Assembly (NCBI GenBank): GCA_002700385.1
Contig: PADC01000002.1
Coordinates: forward strand, 124,001-188,000
Direction: 5' to 3'
Source: Cycloclasticus sp.
Lineage (GTDB): Bacteria > Pseudomonadota > Gammaproteobacteria > Methylococcales > Cycloclasticaceae
DNA: 64,000 nucleotides
Shown piece after piece: positions 43,965 through 53,100 of the stretch. The notes beneath the pieces are model-generated. The model was given only the letters and a program-made list of their open reading frames with translations. It was not told the origin of the DNA and searched no databases. Positions within the stretch are counted from its first letter, which is position 1. Every line of letters begins with the position of its first letter. The translations under genes were made by a program, and so were the position numbers.

Positions 43965-45200
43965 ATGCTCGCTGTAGGCTCACTCTCAATTAAAGAACGT
44001 ATTTTTCTTTCGCTTCTACCTTCTTTACTCCTGTTTTTCAGGGGGACGGCCGATATAACGGTTTCATTATGCGGCCTCTTTTTTCTATGGCTAAGCTACC
44101 AACATAAAGACTGGAGCTGGGCAAAAACAAGTTGGTTTAAATGGGTTTGGGTGTTTTGGGGGCATTTATTATTGATAAACGTCCTTCTTAGCATCGACCC
44201 CAGTGACAGCCTTTTTTATGCCATTACCTTTATACGTTGGCCATTATTTGCTGTGGCCATCGCTTACTGGATGTTGAAAGATAAACCACGTCAGCAGTGG
44301 TTTCTGATGACTCTTATTTTAACCAGTCTGTTTATCGTGCTCGATACAGTGTGGCAATATTTAACAGGGGTGGACTGGTTTAGTATGCCTAGTTTCACTG
44401 ATACGCGGCTGACAGGCCCTTTTCGCAACCCCATACCAGGCACCATGATGGTGAGGGTTTGGTTTATAATGCTGTTTGCTGTTTTTCTTATGCCTTTACT
44501 GACATCACAAAAAAGACAGCTTTTTTATCTCATAGCGCTGATCGCACTAGGGCTTGGTTTTATCTTTATTACTGGCGAGCGCATGGCCTTCATTGTGTTT
44601 TTGGCGGGTAGTGCCGTCTGCATTACGGGCATGTTTTTCGAATATCAAGCGCACCGCAAGCAATTGTTGATAGGCTTGTTCGCCATTGCTATCGGTTTTA
44701 TTATTTTGACTCAGCTTGATCCTATGATGACGCAAAGAACCATTTCAAGCGCACTGGATAAACTGGCACACTTCTCTGAATCTGATTACGGCCAGGTTTT
44801 TCAAACCGCTGTTAGTGCGTGGCAGCAGTACCCTGTTTTTGGTAGTGGTATGCATACATACCGCACCGTTTGTGAAGGGATCGCACTCTCAACGCAGGCG
44901 AATCTTAACTGCAGCCACCCACATAACCTTTATCTACACATCGCCGCTGAAACAGGACTGTTTGGGTTGTGCCTGTTTGTTATCATGCTGCTGATGCTGT
45001 ATTTCAATGTGTTGCGGCCCTTATACCGGTCGCAACAATGGTTAAAAATGGCAGCCAGCTTTACGATATTGTCCACCTCACTCTGGCCTCTTATTGGCGG
45101 TAAAAGTGTATTGAATAATTGGGTTGCGGCTCTAGTCTGGGTTGGCGTCGGCTGGTGTTTAGCTATGTCACTAGCTCACAAGAAACAAGCATCACACTAA
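43965..45200 (+). CDS. O-antigen ligase (WaaL/Wzy family)
   Basis: This polytopic membrane protein of 411 aa has about ten helices and the conserved periplasmic loop near residue 300 (GSGMHTYRTVC to CSHPHNLYLHIAAETG). The HPHN histidine is essential in Wzy_C ligases. It joins O-antigen or a similar glycan to lipid A core. An in-frame TTG at 43953 would add four residues. It is convergent with the next GT4 gene, overlapping by 4 bases. Confidence 0.88.
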   Translation: MLAVGSLSIKERIFLSLLPSLLLFFRGTADITVSLCGLFFLWLSYQHKDWSWAKTSWFKWVWVFWGHLLLINVLLSIDPSDSLFYAITFIRWPLFAVAIAYWMLKDKPRQQWFLMTLILTSLFIVLDTVWQYLTGVDWFSMPSFTDTRLTGPFRNPIPGTMMVRVWFIMLFAVFLMPLLTSQKRQLFYLIALIALGLGFIFITGERMAFIVFLAGSAVCITGMFFEYQAHRKQLLIGLFAIAIGFIILTQLDPMMTQRTISSALDKLAHFSESDYGQVFQTAVSAWQQYPVFGSGMHTYRTVCEGIALSTQANLNCSHPHNLYLHIAAETGLFGLCLFVIMLLMLYFNVLRPLYRSQQWLKMAASFTILSTSLWPLIGGKSVLNNWVAALVWVGVGWCLAMSLAHKKQASH

Positions 45201-46303
45201 GGTTTTAAATAAACATCTATTGTCTGTTCCAGCATGTTTTGTAGCTTAAAAGGGTGCTTGTTAGGTACAACAGGGGGCTGTTTTATCCAGCTAATAACCC
45301 GATCTGCTGCTTGCTCAATATTGCCAACATCAACCCGACCCTGAGGAAAAACAGCGGTAAGCTGCTCCTCAACGCCTCCATGAGCATAGGCTATCACGGG
45401 TACACCGAGGCTCAATGCTTCTATTGTTGTTCGCCCAAAGGCTTCTGGTTCGCGCGACATCGACAGAACAATATCAGAAATTGCCATGACTTCTCGCAAA
45501 TCAGAACGATGACCCACAAAACAAAGCCGATCACTGACTTGTTTTTCTTCGGCTAATTTTTTTAACTCGTCAAGAAAAGCTGTTTTACCTTTTTTTGCCT
45601 CACCAACAACCAATCCGAGGACCTCTACAGATTGTGATTTAAGCAAGGCCAGCAACTCAATGAAGTCTTGCTGCCCTTTCCGACGTGTTATTCGCGCTGG
45701 CAGGGTGATAATAAACGTCTCTTTTGTCTGTGGATAATCCCGATACCATTCTGACAGCCATTTGTCAGATGGCGTGAAACCAAAAGGAAACTTGCTGGAA
45801 CTAACCCCTCGATAGATGCGATGCACTTTTTCTGGGTTAACTTTGTAGTTATTCAGAACATAGTCGCGAATCATGTCCGATACGACGATAACGTGTTCAC
45901 CTTTCGTCATCACAGAGCTGTATCGGCTAACCGAGTATGGCCCATGAACGGTGGTTACCAGCTTCGGACGTGTTGCGGGATCCATGCCCTTCCAGGCAAA
46001 GTAACAAATCCAGGCGGGAAAACGCGACCGGACATGGAGAATGTCAATTTCTTGTTCCTGTAGAAAGCGACGGAGCCTGAAAACCAAGCGCAAGGTGAAA
46101 AGCGACTTACGCCCTATTGACCATTGAATATGTTTACTGCCTTGCCGAATGAGCTGATCAACCATTCTACCGCCTGCAGAAATGACTATCGACTGGTGAC
46201 TCTTATCAACAAGGTAACGAGCCAGTTCCAGTGTGCCACGTTCTACCCCTCCGGATTCAAGCGCTGGCAAAACCTGCACAATACGCAAGCCAGGTTGATT
46301 CAT
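45197..46303 (-). CDS. Family 4 glycosyltransferase (second)
   Basis: This 368-aa GT-B enzyme has RIVQVLPALESGGVERGTLE at the N-terminus, ARITRRKGQQDFIELL in the middle and the EAFGRTTIEALSLGVPVIAY donor-binding loop. It resembles WaaG/RfaG-type core glycosyltransferases. It lies 6 bases after the ELM1-like gene on the same strand. Confidence 0.9.
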   Translation of the reverse strand: MNQPGLRIVQVLPALESGGVERGTLELARYLVDKSHQSIVISAGGRMVDQLIRQGSKHIQWSIGRKSLFTLRLVFRLRRFLQEQEIDILHVRSRFPAWICYFAWKGMDPATRPKLVTTVHGPYSVSRYSSVMTKGEHVIVVSDMIRDYVLNNYKVNPEKVHRIYRGVSSSKFPFGFTPSDKWLSEWYRDYPQTKETFIITLPARITRRKGQQDFIELLALLKSQSVEVLGLVVGEAKKGKTAFLDELKKLAEEKQVSDRLCFVGHRSDLREVMAISDIVLSMSREPEAFGRTTIEALSLGVPVIAYAHGGVEEQLTAVFPQGRVDVGNIEQAADRVISWIKQPPVVPNKHPFKLQNMLEQTIDVYLKP

Positions 46304-46309
46304 CGCGCG

Positions 46310-47338
46310 TTACCCAAGCGACGTTACAGGCACCAAATCATCTGCCATTGGCATTAGCCACTGTTCATGCAACCACTCTGCACAACGATCCGCTTCAAAA
46401 TAGTTAAAACTGGGCCTTAGATGCGGCTTATATGCACCGAGCGTATCAAAACGAACAACATCGTTTGCCGCGATAAGCTGATTAATTCCCCAAGCCAACC
46501 TGCTTTCACGTTTGCTTGTCATGTTCAATATACCGACAGCCACTCTTGCAGTCAGTACTTCATAAATCATTGACACCGAATCTTCAGATATCCAGGCTGT
46601 CGCCACATCCGCCAGTTGCTCTGCCACCCAGCCAGACTTGGTTTTATCGACTGATACAACCTCTAAATTAACACACGGCTGGATGGCTTTATGCAATTCA
46701 TCAACAAAAGAAGCCGGGGTACGCCGCGACGTTGTTACCGTGTAATGTTTGCTTGAGTCCTCTTCCACTAACTGTTTTATTTGTTTAATCAGATCAGGCA
46801 TATCAAAATCATAATGCTTTGATGGCCCGCCTACCATAATTAAAGCCTTGTTAGGGTGGTGAGGTCCAGTTGCCCGCATTGAGTTCAGCACCCCTTTCGT
46901 TTGCAAAACCCTAGCAAAACCGTGGAACTGATCATGTTCAGGAATAATCGATAAATCAAAAAGTGATGCAGGCAAGCTGGGTTTCATTAATACGATTGCC
47001 TTACCACCATAGGCTTTGCGCGCAGCCAGCAGGTGGATATGTGTGCGGTGCCCTGCTCCAATAATCAAATCGGGTAGAGGCAAGTTTTTACCTAGAGACC
47101 ATGAGGCACTCAAATACGCTTTAATACCATTAAGTCCCGTTTGAACAGGAATGTCATAACAGCGGCAAGCATGCCTTCTTTCGATAGCAGCGACCAGCCC
47201 TTCACTTTGATTTTGATGACCGGGCTTGCCGTCTATCAACCGCCAAATTATTATTGGCTGTCTTGTGTGTACATTCCCGTTGTCGATCATGGAGCCATAA
47301 ACCTCAATTAAATACACGTAATAATGTATATCAAGCAT
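46310..47338 (-). CDS. ELM1/GtrOC1-like family protein
   Basis: This protein of 326-342 aa starts at 47290 (MIDNGNVHTRQPIIIWRLID) or 47338. IIIWRLIDGKPGHQNQSEGL, DLIIGAGHRTHIHLLAARKA and ISEDSVSMIYEVLTARVAVG mark the family known from plant ELM1 (mitochondrial fission) and bacterial LPS clusters, where it is thought to be a glycosyltransferase. Its place beside GT4 genes supports a glycan role. Confidence 0.85.
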   Translation of the reverse strand: MLDIHYYVYLIEVYGSMIDNGNVHTRQPIIIWRLIDGKPGHQNQSEGLVAAIERRHACRCYDIPVQTGLNGIKAYLSASWSLGKNLPLPDLIIGAGHRTHIHLLAARKAYGGKAIVLMKPSLPASLFDLSIIPEHDQFHGFARVLQTKGVLNSMRATGPHHPNKALIMVGGPSKHYDFDMPDLIKQIKQLVEEDSSKHYTVTTSRRTPASFVDELHKAIQPCVNLEVVSVDKTKSGWVAEQLADVATAWISEDSVSMIYEVLTARVAVGILNMTSKRESRLAWGINQLIAANDVVRFDTLGAYKPHLRPSFNYFEADRCAEWLHEQWLMPMADDLVPVTSLG

Positions 47339-47644
47339 GTTTCAACTTTATGACAACAGCCAAGGTAAAGTGCGCCTCTGTTTATACTCACCTCACAAAC
47401 TGGCACTATTCAGCAGATAACAACCCATAATCAAGGCCTAATAAGTTGAGGATATAAACTCTTTCAAGCACGTCTTGAATTTTTCAAGTGGAACAAGCAG
47501 TGCTTCCACGCAACCCAACAAGGCGCTTAGCTATAAAAGAATCTTGAAGGAACATCCCGGCCTTGCTACAGTCCTTCCTTCAAGAACCAATCGCTTATCC
47601 GCGATTGACGCTAACACCTGAATCACAAAAAATGGAGGTATGTT
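47339..47644. other. Gene-free stretch with inverted repeats and a shared leader
   Basis: There is no gene. CAACCCAACAAGGCGCTTAG at 47511-47530 resembles an attC left end, but no matching right core is found. TCTTGAAGGAA (47542-47552) pairs perfectly with TTCCTTCAAGA (47575-47585). The 47565-47615 part resembles the leader at 40190-40240. Confidence 0.5.
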
Positions 47645-47812
47645 ATGGCTAGAAAGTTTTTCACAGTTTCTCTTTTCATCTCTTTTATAGCAATGTCAAC
47701 ATCAGGAATGATGATGTTCGTCATTGAAAAGCCATCATTTACCATTCAGATGCACCCCGTTCATAAGTTATTTGGCCTGATTATGATTATCTCTGTAAAT
47801 CAATGGGGTTAA
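47645..47812 (+). CDS. Small membrane protein (55 aa), probably cut short
   Basis: A strong GGAGG (47633-47637) lies 7 bases before the ATG. The product has two hydrophobic stretches (VSLFISFIAMSTSGMMMFVI and KLFGLIMIISV) and a HPVHKLFGL segment reminiscent of DUF4405-type membrane proteins. Its last codons (NQWG-stop) are made by the left arm of a REP-like palindrome, so it looks like a longer gene truncated there. Confidence 0.5.
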   Translation: MARKFFTVSLFISFIAMSTSGMMMFVIEKPSFTIQMHPVHKLFGLIMIISVNQWG

Positions 47813-47838
47813 ATCAGTGGGGTCAGACCCCATTGATT
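47812..47838. repeat. REP-like palindrome, third copy
   Basis: AATCAGTGGGGTC and GACCCCATTGATT surround one A. It is the same element as 38632-38658. A partial left arm (AAATCAATGGGGT) lies directly upstream at 47797-47809. Confidence 0.85.
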
Positions 47839-47899
47839 CCTTGGTACCTCAGTATATGTTGCAATGAATCATGCCAACACTTAAGTATTTGGAGAAGCC

Positions 47900-49195
47900 A
47901 TGAATTTTAAAACTATTATCACGCTCCTTTTATATCTGTTTTTAAACACGGTTTTTGCTGCACAACAAGACTTATCAGCAAAGCAATTACAAGCGGCTAC
48001 GACGATTAATCAATTGGGTGCAGATTTGCTACACGCAAAATTCAAGCATGGTGAAGTCAATAATGCCATGGTGTCATCAGTGTCACTGTATTATGCCTTG
48101 AGTGTTTTGCAGCAAGGCGCTGCAGAGCATTCGTCGGATTTACTTAACTCAGTGTTACTAAGCGGTTCAGGCTTAAATTTAAATGACATCGCCCCTGCAT
48201 TAGCTGAAAAAATAGTTGCGGATAAACGCGATGATTATCCAGCTATTGCTCACTTTCAATTAGCGAATTCAATTTGGTCAACTAATGGGGTAACCACAGA
48301 CAAGCCTTTCTTTTTTGCAGAACAGTTTAAAAGTAATGCCACAGGTTTTTATGATGCAATGCCTTATCCAGTGGACTTTGAAGCTGAAGGTGCAGGCCTT
48401 ATCAATGACTGGGCATCTGAAAAAACCAATGGTTTGATTCCTAAAATTATTGATCAGGGCACATTAAAGCAATTCTTATGGGTGATTATGAATGCGGCGT
48501 ATTTTGAAGGAGCATGGGGCACGCCAATGAGGGCGATTCCGGAAAATTCATCTTTCGAGTTTACAACGCTAAATGGTAAAAATATAAAGCCAAAGTCAAT
48601 TAGCACCTATGATTATAAAGCGTCAGTACTTGAAAATGAGGATGGCAGTGTCGCTTTTAAACTGCCGTTTTTAGGCAATAAATATTCTTTTATAGTTCAT
48701 TTTCCTGCTGAGTCGGAGATAGATCTACAACAGTGGCTGTTAGAAAAAGGCAGCGTTGATATGCCAAGCATTATTGATGATGTGCTGGACAATAAAAGTG
48801 AGTGGTTTCAGCTGACTATTCAAATGCCTAGCTTTAGTTTTAGTGATGGCATTGAAATGAAAAAAGGCTCACCGATAGCTGATGCACTTGGCTTGGCTCC
48901 TTTGTTTTTAAATCAGGTTAATCTGTCATTATTGGTTGATAAGCAGAAAACACCCTTGGAAAATCAAGCTACAACAGTTGGCCTTATTAAACAGCAAAGC
49001 AAAATTGAACTTGATGAAAAGGGCGTTAAAGCAGCAGCGGTAACCTTAATCGGAGGTATCAAAGTGACCAGTGTTGAACGCCCCTTGCCTAGCCGAACTA
49101 TTTTACTTGACCGACCTTTTGCATTTTCGATTATAGAAAATTCATCACGCACCATGCTTTTTAATGGGGTTTTAACAAACCCAAGTGTGATGTAA
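47900..49195 (+). CDS. Secreted serpin (serine protease inhibitor)
   Basis: This 431-aa protein has a signal peptide (KTIITLLLYLFLNTVFA) and a full serpin fold. Family marks include VIMNAAYFEGAWGTPM, the hinge ELDEKGVKAAAVT, and the signature LLDRPFAFSIIENSS. The hinge has small residues at P12-P9 (AAAV), typical of inhibitory serpins. The reactive loop runs about 374-400, with the scissile bond probably near Lys388-Val389 (alignment uncertain by a residue or two). There is no lipobox, so it is periplasmic or exported. Serpins are rare in Proteobacteria. Confidence 0.93.
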   Translation: MNFKTIITLLLYLFLNTVFAAQQDLSAKQLQAATTINQLGADLLHAKFKHGEVNNAMVSSVSLYYALSVLQQGAAEHSSDLLNSVLLSGSGLNLNDIAPALAEKIVADKRDDYPAIAHFQLANSIWSTNGVTTDKPFFFAEQFKSNATGFYDAMPYPVDFEAEGAGLINDWASEKTNGLIPKIIDQGTLKQFLWVIMNAAYFEGAWGTPMRAIPENSSFEFTTLNGKNIKPKSISTYDYKASVLENEDGSVAFKLPFLGNKYSFIVHFPAESEIDLQQWLLEKGSVDMPSIIDDVLDNKSEWFQLTIQMPSFSFSDGIEMKKGSPIADALGLAPLFLNQVNLSLLVDKQKTPLENQATTVGLIKQQSKIELDEKGVKAAAVTLIGGIKVTSVERPLPSRTILLDRPFAFSIIENSSRTMLFNGVLTNPSVM

Positions 49196-49224
49196 GGTTA
49201 GGTAATTTAAATGATTTTATAAAA

Positions 49225-49242
49225 ATGGGGTGCTTACCCCAT
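49225..49242 (+). repeat. Hairpin and direct repeat after the serpin gene
   Basis: ATGGGGT (49225-49231) pairs with ACCCCAT (49236-49242). The surrounding ~35 bases (ATTTTATAAAAATGGGGTG to CCATACC) recur at 52003-52037 before the third cysteine-rich gene. Confidence 0.6.
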
Positions 49243-49357
49243 ACCAACAATTGAGAGTGAAAATTAATGAAAATTAATATAGCAAGCACAAATTGATTAT
49301 TCGAGCGGTACCAACATTCAATTTGAATCATAAACAAATAACAAGATGGGGAATCAA

Positions 49358-50401
49358 ATGAACAACTCACTACGACACAAAATACACATGCTGTTGGTTA
49401 TATTTGCCATGATATTCAGCTTGTCGGTCTCAACGGCTCAAGCTAACCCAATGGGTATTCCTCAAGTTCCTCAAATTCCGGCCTTTTTGCCGATGATGAT
49501 GGACGTGCCGATGACCAAAAAGCTGCCTATTGATGGTGAATGGATGATTAATGATATTCGTAAGCGTATCCGTATTGAAGGTGGTCGTGCTTATGCGGTT
49601 GATTCTTGGTTGCACTTGTTTGTATTAAAAGTAGAGCCAATGATGGTTGTTTCACAAGACTGGAGGCGCATTGGCCCGGGCAAATACAGTGGACAAGACT
49701 TACCATTAGTTGGCCCGTTTACTGCGACCCTAATGCCTAATGGTTCAATGAGTGTGCAAGTTCAAGGTATGTTTGGACCGGTTAACTTAACGTTTTCTCC
49801 TGTTCGTGTTGATGATCAACGTCGTTTTGAGAGAGAAAAGTCAGGCCAAGGTTCATCTGCGCCAGATGATTACCAAGAAGAATACCCAGAAGATGACTAT
49901 GTTGGAGGTGACTACCCAGAGGATGAGTACGTTGAAGAGGAATACGTGGAAGAAGAGTATCCAGAGGAAGAGTACGTAGAGGATGAATACGCTGAAGAAG
50001 AGTACCCAGAGGACGAGTATGTAGAAGATGAGTATCTAGAAGAAGAGGAATACTACGAAGAGGAAGAAGAAGCTGCGCCTACTAAAGTAAAAGCAAAACG
50101 TTATAAAAAAGCGAAAAGAGGCTGTGAAGGTACACAAGTTTATCGTTCAGGCACTAAGTGTTATTCATGCCCAAAAGGTTATAAGCGTACTAGTCCAACT
50201 CGCAAAATGACTCACCCTGAAGCATGTAAAGAACGTGGCGTTGGCTTCGGTAAAGAAAAAGTAGCGGCTAAATACGTATGGGGTGCAAATGGCTGTCCGA
50301 AATACCAATTTAAGTACAAAGGCTACTGCATGAAGTGTCCGAAAGGCACAAAGCGTATTCATGTTGCAGGTGTTGATACTGGTTACTGCAAAGTTCAGTA
50401 A
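49358..50401 (+). CDS. Secreted protein with period-5 Tyr/Glu tract and Cys-rich tail
   Basis: This 347-aa protein starts at 49358, behind GGGGA. The signal peptide is cleaved after residue 29 (STAQA). Residues 60-155 form a beta-rich domain of unknown family. Residues 170-239 are a strongly acidic tract with Tyr at exactly every fifth residue from 176 to 226. A basic cysteine-rich tail follows (CYSCPKGYKRTSP and CMKCPKGTKRI). The CPKGY modules recur in the next two genes. The function is unknown; an extracellular, metal- or polymer-binding role is possible. Confidence 0.8.
   Translation: MNNSLRHKIHMLLVIFAMIFSLSVSTAQANPMGIPQVPQIPAFLPMMMDVPMTKKLPIDGEWMINDIRKRIRIEGGRAYAVDSWLHLFVLKVEPMMVVSQDWRRIGPGKYSGQDLPLVGPFTATLMPNGSMSVQVQGMFGPVNLTFSPVRVDDQRRFEREKSGQGSSAPDDYQEEYPEDDYVGGDYPEDEYVEEEYVEEEYPEEEYVEDEYAEEEYPEDEYVEDEYLEEEEYYEEEEEAAPTKVKAKRYKKAKRGCEGTQVYRSGTKCYSCPKGYKRTSPTRKMTHPEACKERGVGFGKEKVAAKYVWGANGCPKYQFKYKGYCMKCPKGTKRIHVAGVDTGYCKVQ
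49880..50050 (+). repeat. 15-bp tandem repeat coding the Tyr/Glu tract
   Basis: The DNA repeats every 15 bases with the pattern GA(A/G)GA(G/A)TA(C/T) plus a variable pair of codons (Pro/Val-Glu). About 11 units are present; they differ at synonymous sites, so it is an old repeat, not a recent expansion. Confidence 0.8.
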
Positions 50402-50448
50402 TGATGACTATCACGATGACTTTAGAAAATAAAAACAGGAAAAACACA

Positions 50449-51945
50449 ATGAATAAATCATTATTAAAAACACTGTTTAACTCTTCAATATGGGCTTTAT
50501 GTATCGTTGTATTGCTAGGTGTTTCAACTACGACTCATGCGAAGAGCGTTCAATATGCTAAGACAGAAGGCAAAATTAAATCTTGTCCGGTGCTGTACCC
50601 AGAGACTAGCAACCGTAGCGCAGCTAAATTTAACGTAGCAAAACAAAGCTGCTGGTCATGTCCCAAAGGCTACGTACGTTCTAAAAATCCATTACCGGAT
50701 AAAGGTTCGTCATGTAAGAAAAGAAATGTGAATAAGAAAGCAAAATTTGCATTTAATGCGACATGGGGAGGCACTATTTGCAAAGGCAAAGAAAACTGGT
50801 TGAAGAACAAAAAATGTTGGACTTGTCCTGCAGGCTATAAACGTTCACTGAAAGAAACATCAGGCGGACACCCAGTGTGTAAGCCAAAGAAAAAAAACAA
50901 ATATTCAAAAGGCTACAGGCGTGGTAATGCAAAAAAAGCATGTCCTGCAGGATTTATTAAGAATCCTGAATCAGATTCAAAGAAAAATGCATGTATGAGA
51001 TTAAATTTAGCAAGTGGTGAACGAAGCTTGTCAAGTAATGCTAATCAAACCATGATTCAAAATAAGATAGATGAAGCAGGAGATTTGATTGCATTAATTG
51101 ATAGATTTAAACGAAAACTTGAGCCAGTAATTAAGCGTAAAGGAATCAAAAACTTGTCCCGAAAAGACTTAACTAATGCGGGAGTTAACGGTATTTTTGA
51201 TAGCGGCTGCGGTCTTGGATACAACTCATTCACTATTACCGTTGGCGGTGATGGTGCATATTATCTCGGCGCTAACGCTGATGGTGGTATTGCAATTGGT
51301 CGCGAGCAAGGCTGCGGAAGTGGTACTAAGTGGGGTATGACATGGGTTAGCACAACAAGTGTTTCTCTTGGTACGTCAGTTGGTGGTGATTTGAGTATCA
51401 ATGTAGGATTTTGGCAAGCTAACTATAAAGAATTATCTGGTTTTACATGGGGTATTGTCGGTGGTGGTGCTACAGGTTCAGTTGGTATGACTGCTTCTGG
51501 CTGGAGAGCTGTTGATGAGAATTCTGGAATACTTGGTGATTTTTCAGGTATTTCATTGGGCTGGCAAACAGGGTTATCGTTGGAAGCTGAAGGTAATTTT
51601 GGGTATACCTTCCAAAACCAAACCTTCAATAACTGTAAAGATGTAACTGTTCACGCGATTAATAAAACAGGTAGGGATATTAAGATCATCGATGTTGATT
51701 ATCATGATTATGAAAAAGGGAAATGGCGTTCCGAACCAACACCAAATAGAAAAATTTCTGCAAATGGCAAGCCTTATATTTGGAAGTTTAACCTAAACAA
51801 AGTGGATCATGCCTATACACAGATCCGAGTTAATTACAGAAAGAAAAAGAGTGATGGTGGATGGACTAAAAAGGTCTATAGAGATTGGTCAGCGAAATCA
51901 ATTTGTGAAAAAGGTAAAAAATACCGAGTTAACCTAGAGCTTTAA
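50449..51945 (+). CDS. Secreted Cys-rich protein with Gly-rich beta domain
   Basis: This 498-aa protein starts at 50449 behind AGGA; an in-frame ATG at 50401 would add 16 unlikely residues. It has a signal peptide ending in THA. Three cysteine modules (about residues 40-175) follow: CWSCPKGYVRSKNPLPDKG, then FAFNATWGGTICKGKENWL and CWTCPAGYKRSL. A glycine-rich domain lies at about 250-410 (GCGLGYNSFTITVGGDGAYY). The C-terminal basic domain contains VHAINKTGRDIKIIDVDYHD. No family is recognised. It shares its modules with both neighbours. Confidence 0.8.
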   Translation: MNKSLLKTLFNSSIWALCIVVLLGVSTTTHAKSVQYAKTEGKIKSCPVLYPETSNRSAAKFNVAKQSCWSCPKGYVRSKNPLPDKGSSCKKRNVNKKAKFAFNATWGGTICKGKENWLKNKKCWTCPAGYKRSLKETSGGHPVCKPKKKNKYSKGYRRGNAKKACPAGFIKNPESDSKKNACMRLNLASGERSLSSNANQTMIQNKIDEAGDLIALIDRFKRKLEPVIKRKGIKNLSRKDLTNAGVNGIFDSGCGLGYNSFTITVGGDGAYYLGANADGGIAIGREQGCGSGTKWGMTWVSTTSVSLGTSVGGDLSINVGFWQANYKELSGFTWGIVGGGATGSVGMTASGWRAVDENSGILGDFSGISLGWQTGLSLEAEGNFGYTFQNQTFNNCKDVTVHAINKTGRDIKIIDVDYHDYEKGKWRSEPTPNRKISANGKPYIWKFNLNKVDHAYTQIRVNYRKKKSDGGWTKKVYRDWSAKSICEKGKKYRVNLEL

Positions 51946-51961
51946 TAACGGTTATGTCTAC

Positions 51962-51988
51962 AAAATGGCAGCTTTGGCTGCCATTTTT
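51962..51988 (+). terminator. Rho-independent terminator after the Cys-rich gene
   Basis: ATGGCAGC (51965-51972) pairs with GCTGCCAT (51977-51984), loop TTTG, followed by a T run. A residues precede the stem. Confidence 0.9.
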
Positions 51989-52087
51989 GCATTAATCAAA
52001 TCAATTTTATAAAAATGGGGTGGCTACTCCATACCGACGAAAGAGGCTGAACATTAAGATAGCTACAAATTGAGTATATGAACGCTG

Positions 52088-52540
52088 TTGGCTTTCATAG
52101 TTATCTTATTTGGCTTATCGCTATCAACAAATACACAAGCAAAAATTATTTATACGGGTGCCAAAGATATTGGTAAAAGTGCCTGCTCAGGCATGTACCC
52201 GAGAAACAAAAAATTTGAAAAGGCCAAAAATAGTTTAGTTAAAGGTGGCCGCTGGTCATGTCCAAAGGGCTATGAACGCAGCAAACATCCTTCACCCGAC
52301 AAGCCTAAGTCTTGCAAAAAGAAAAACAAAAAAAAAGTGAAGTTTGCGTTTAATGCGACATGGGGAGGTACTATTTGCAAAGGTAAAGAAAATTGGTTGA
52401 AGAATAAAAAATGTTGGGTGTGCCCAGCGGGCTTCAAACGATCACTCAAAGAAACATCAAACGGTCATCCACTTTGTAAACCTAGAAAGAAATATCGAAC
52501 CCCTGGATTTTATTGCAAGGCTGGCAGCCCTGGTGCCTAA
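52088..52540 (+). pseudogene. Third Cys-rich secreted protein, damaged at both ends
   Basis: About 150 codons, starting at a TTG because the only nearby ATG (52078) is out of frame. The start has probably been lost by a small indel. The signal-like segment ends NTQA. The cysteine modules are nearly identical to the 50449 gene (FAFNATWGGTICKGKENWLK and CWVCPAGFKRSLKETS). The C-terminus runs into an IS91-type transposase remnant at about 52512, which supplies the stop. It is probably a truncated copy from tandem duplication. Confidence 0.75.
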
Positions 52541-52912
52541 ACCCAGGGTCAACTTAACCCGTTTCCACGGTGTATTCGCCCCGAACAGTAAACACCGACT
52601 CCAGGTAACCCGGCCAAACGGGGAAAAGGATCGCAGCTACACACAGGCACGAACGCTTGGCTGGAAAAGACGCCTGAAGAGCGGCATCGCAGCATGAACT
52701 GGATGCAGCGACTGAAGCGAGTTTTCGGTATCGACATCGAAACCTGTGAACGCTGCGGTGGGAAGGTTAAGGTCATTGCCAGTATCGAAGATCCGGTGGT
52801 GATCGCACATATTCTTAAACACCTGAAACAGAAGGAAGCCTTGCAAGCAGGCATTCAGCCGCACGAACGACCGCAGGAACGTGCGCCTCCGGTGATGGGG
52901 CTGTTCGAATAA
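52512..52912 (+). mobile_element. IS91-type transposase remnant (C-terminal part)
   Basis: Frame one gives ARLAALVPKPRVNLTRFHGV and FAPNSKHRLQV. After a frame change near 52640-52690, a second frame gives LEKTPEERHRSMNWMQRLKR, then CERCGGKVKVIASIEDP to the stop at 52910-52912. This is the typical end of IS91/ISCR Y2-transposases. Base composition is richer in G+C than the neighbours. It is inactive. Confidence 0.88.
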
Positions 52913-53100
52913 CATTTTCATGGACATCGCGGGCAAGGTAGAATCCCGTTCGTGGGTCAGCAGCCCATGCTGTTCAGTTCAAGCCAAAGCCCGAGAAAAT
53001 TAGCTTAATATTCTCACGGCGCAACTAGAAAAAGACAAAAAAGGGACCATAAACCAGTATCTGTGTGGCTTGTGTTTGGCCAACAGGGCGTTTATTCTTC

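Noticed and set aside
47511-47620. attC-like stretch (CAACCCAACAAGGCGC, with a long inverted repeat)
   Set aside because: No matching GTTRRRY core at the right end and no complementary start; kept only as a possible relic.
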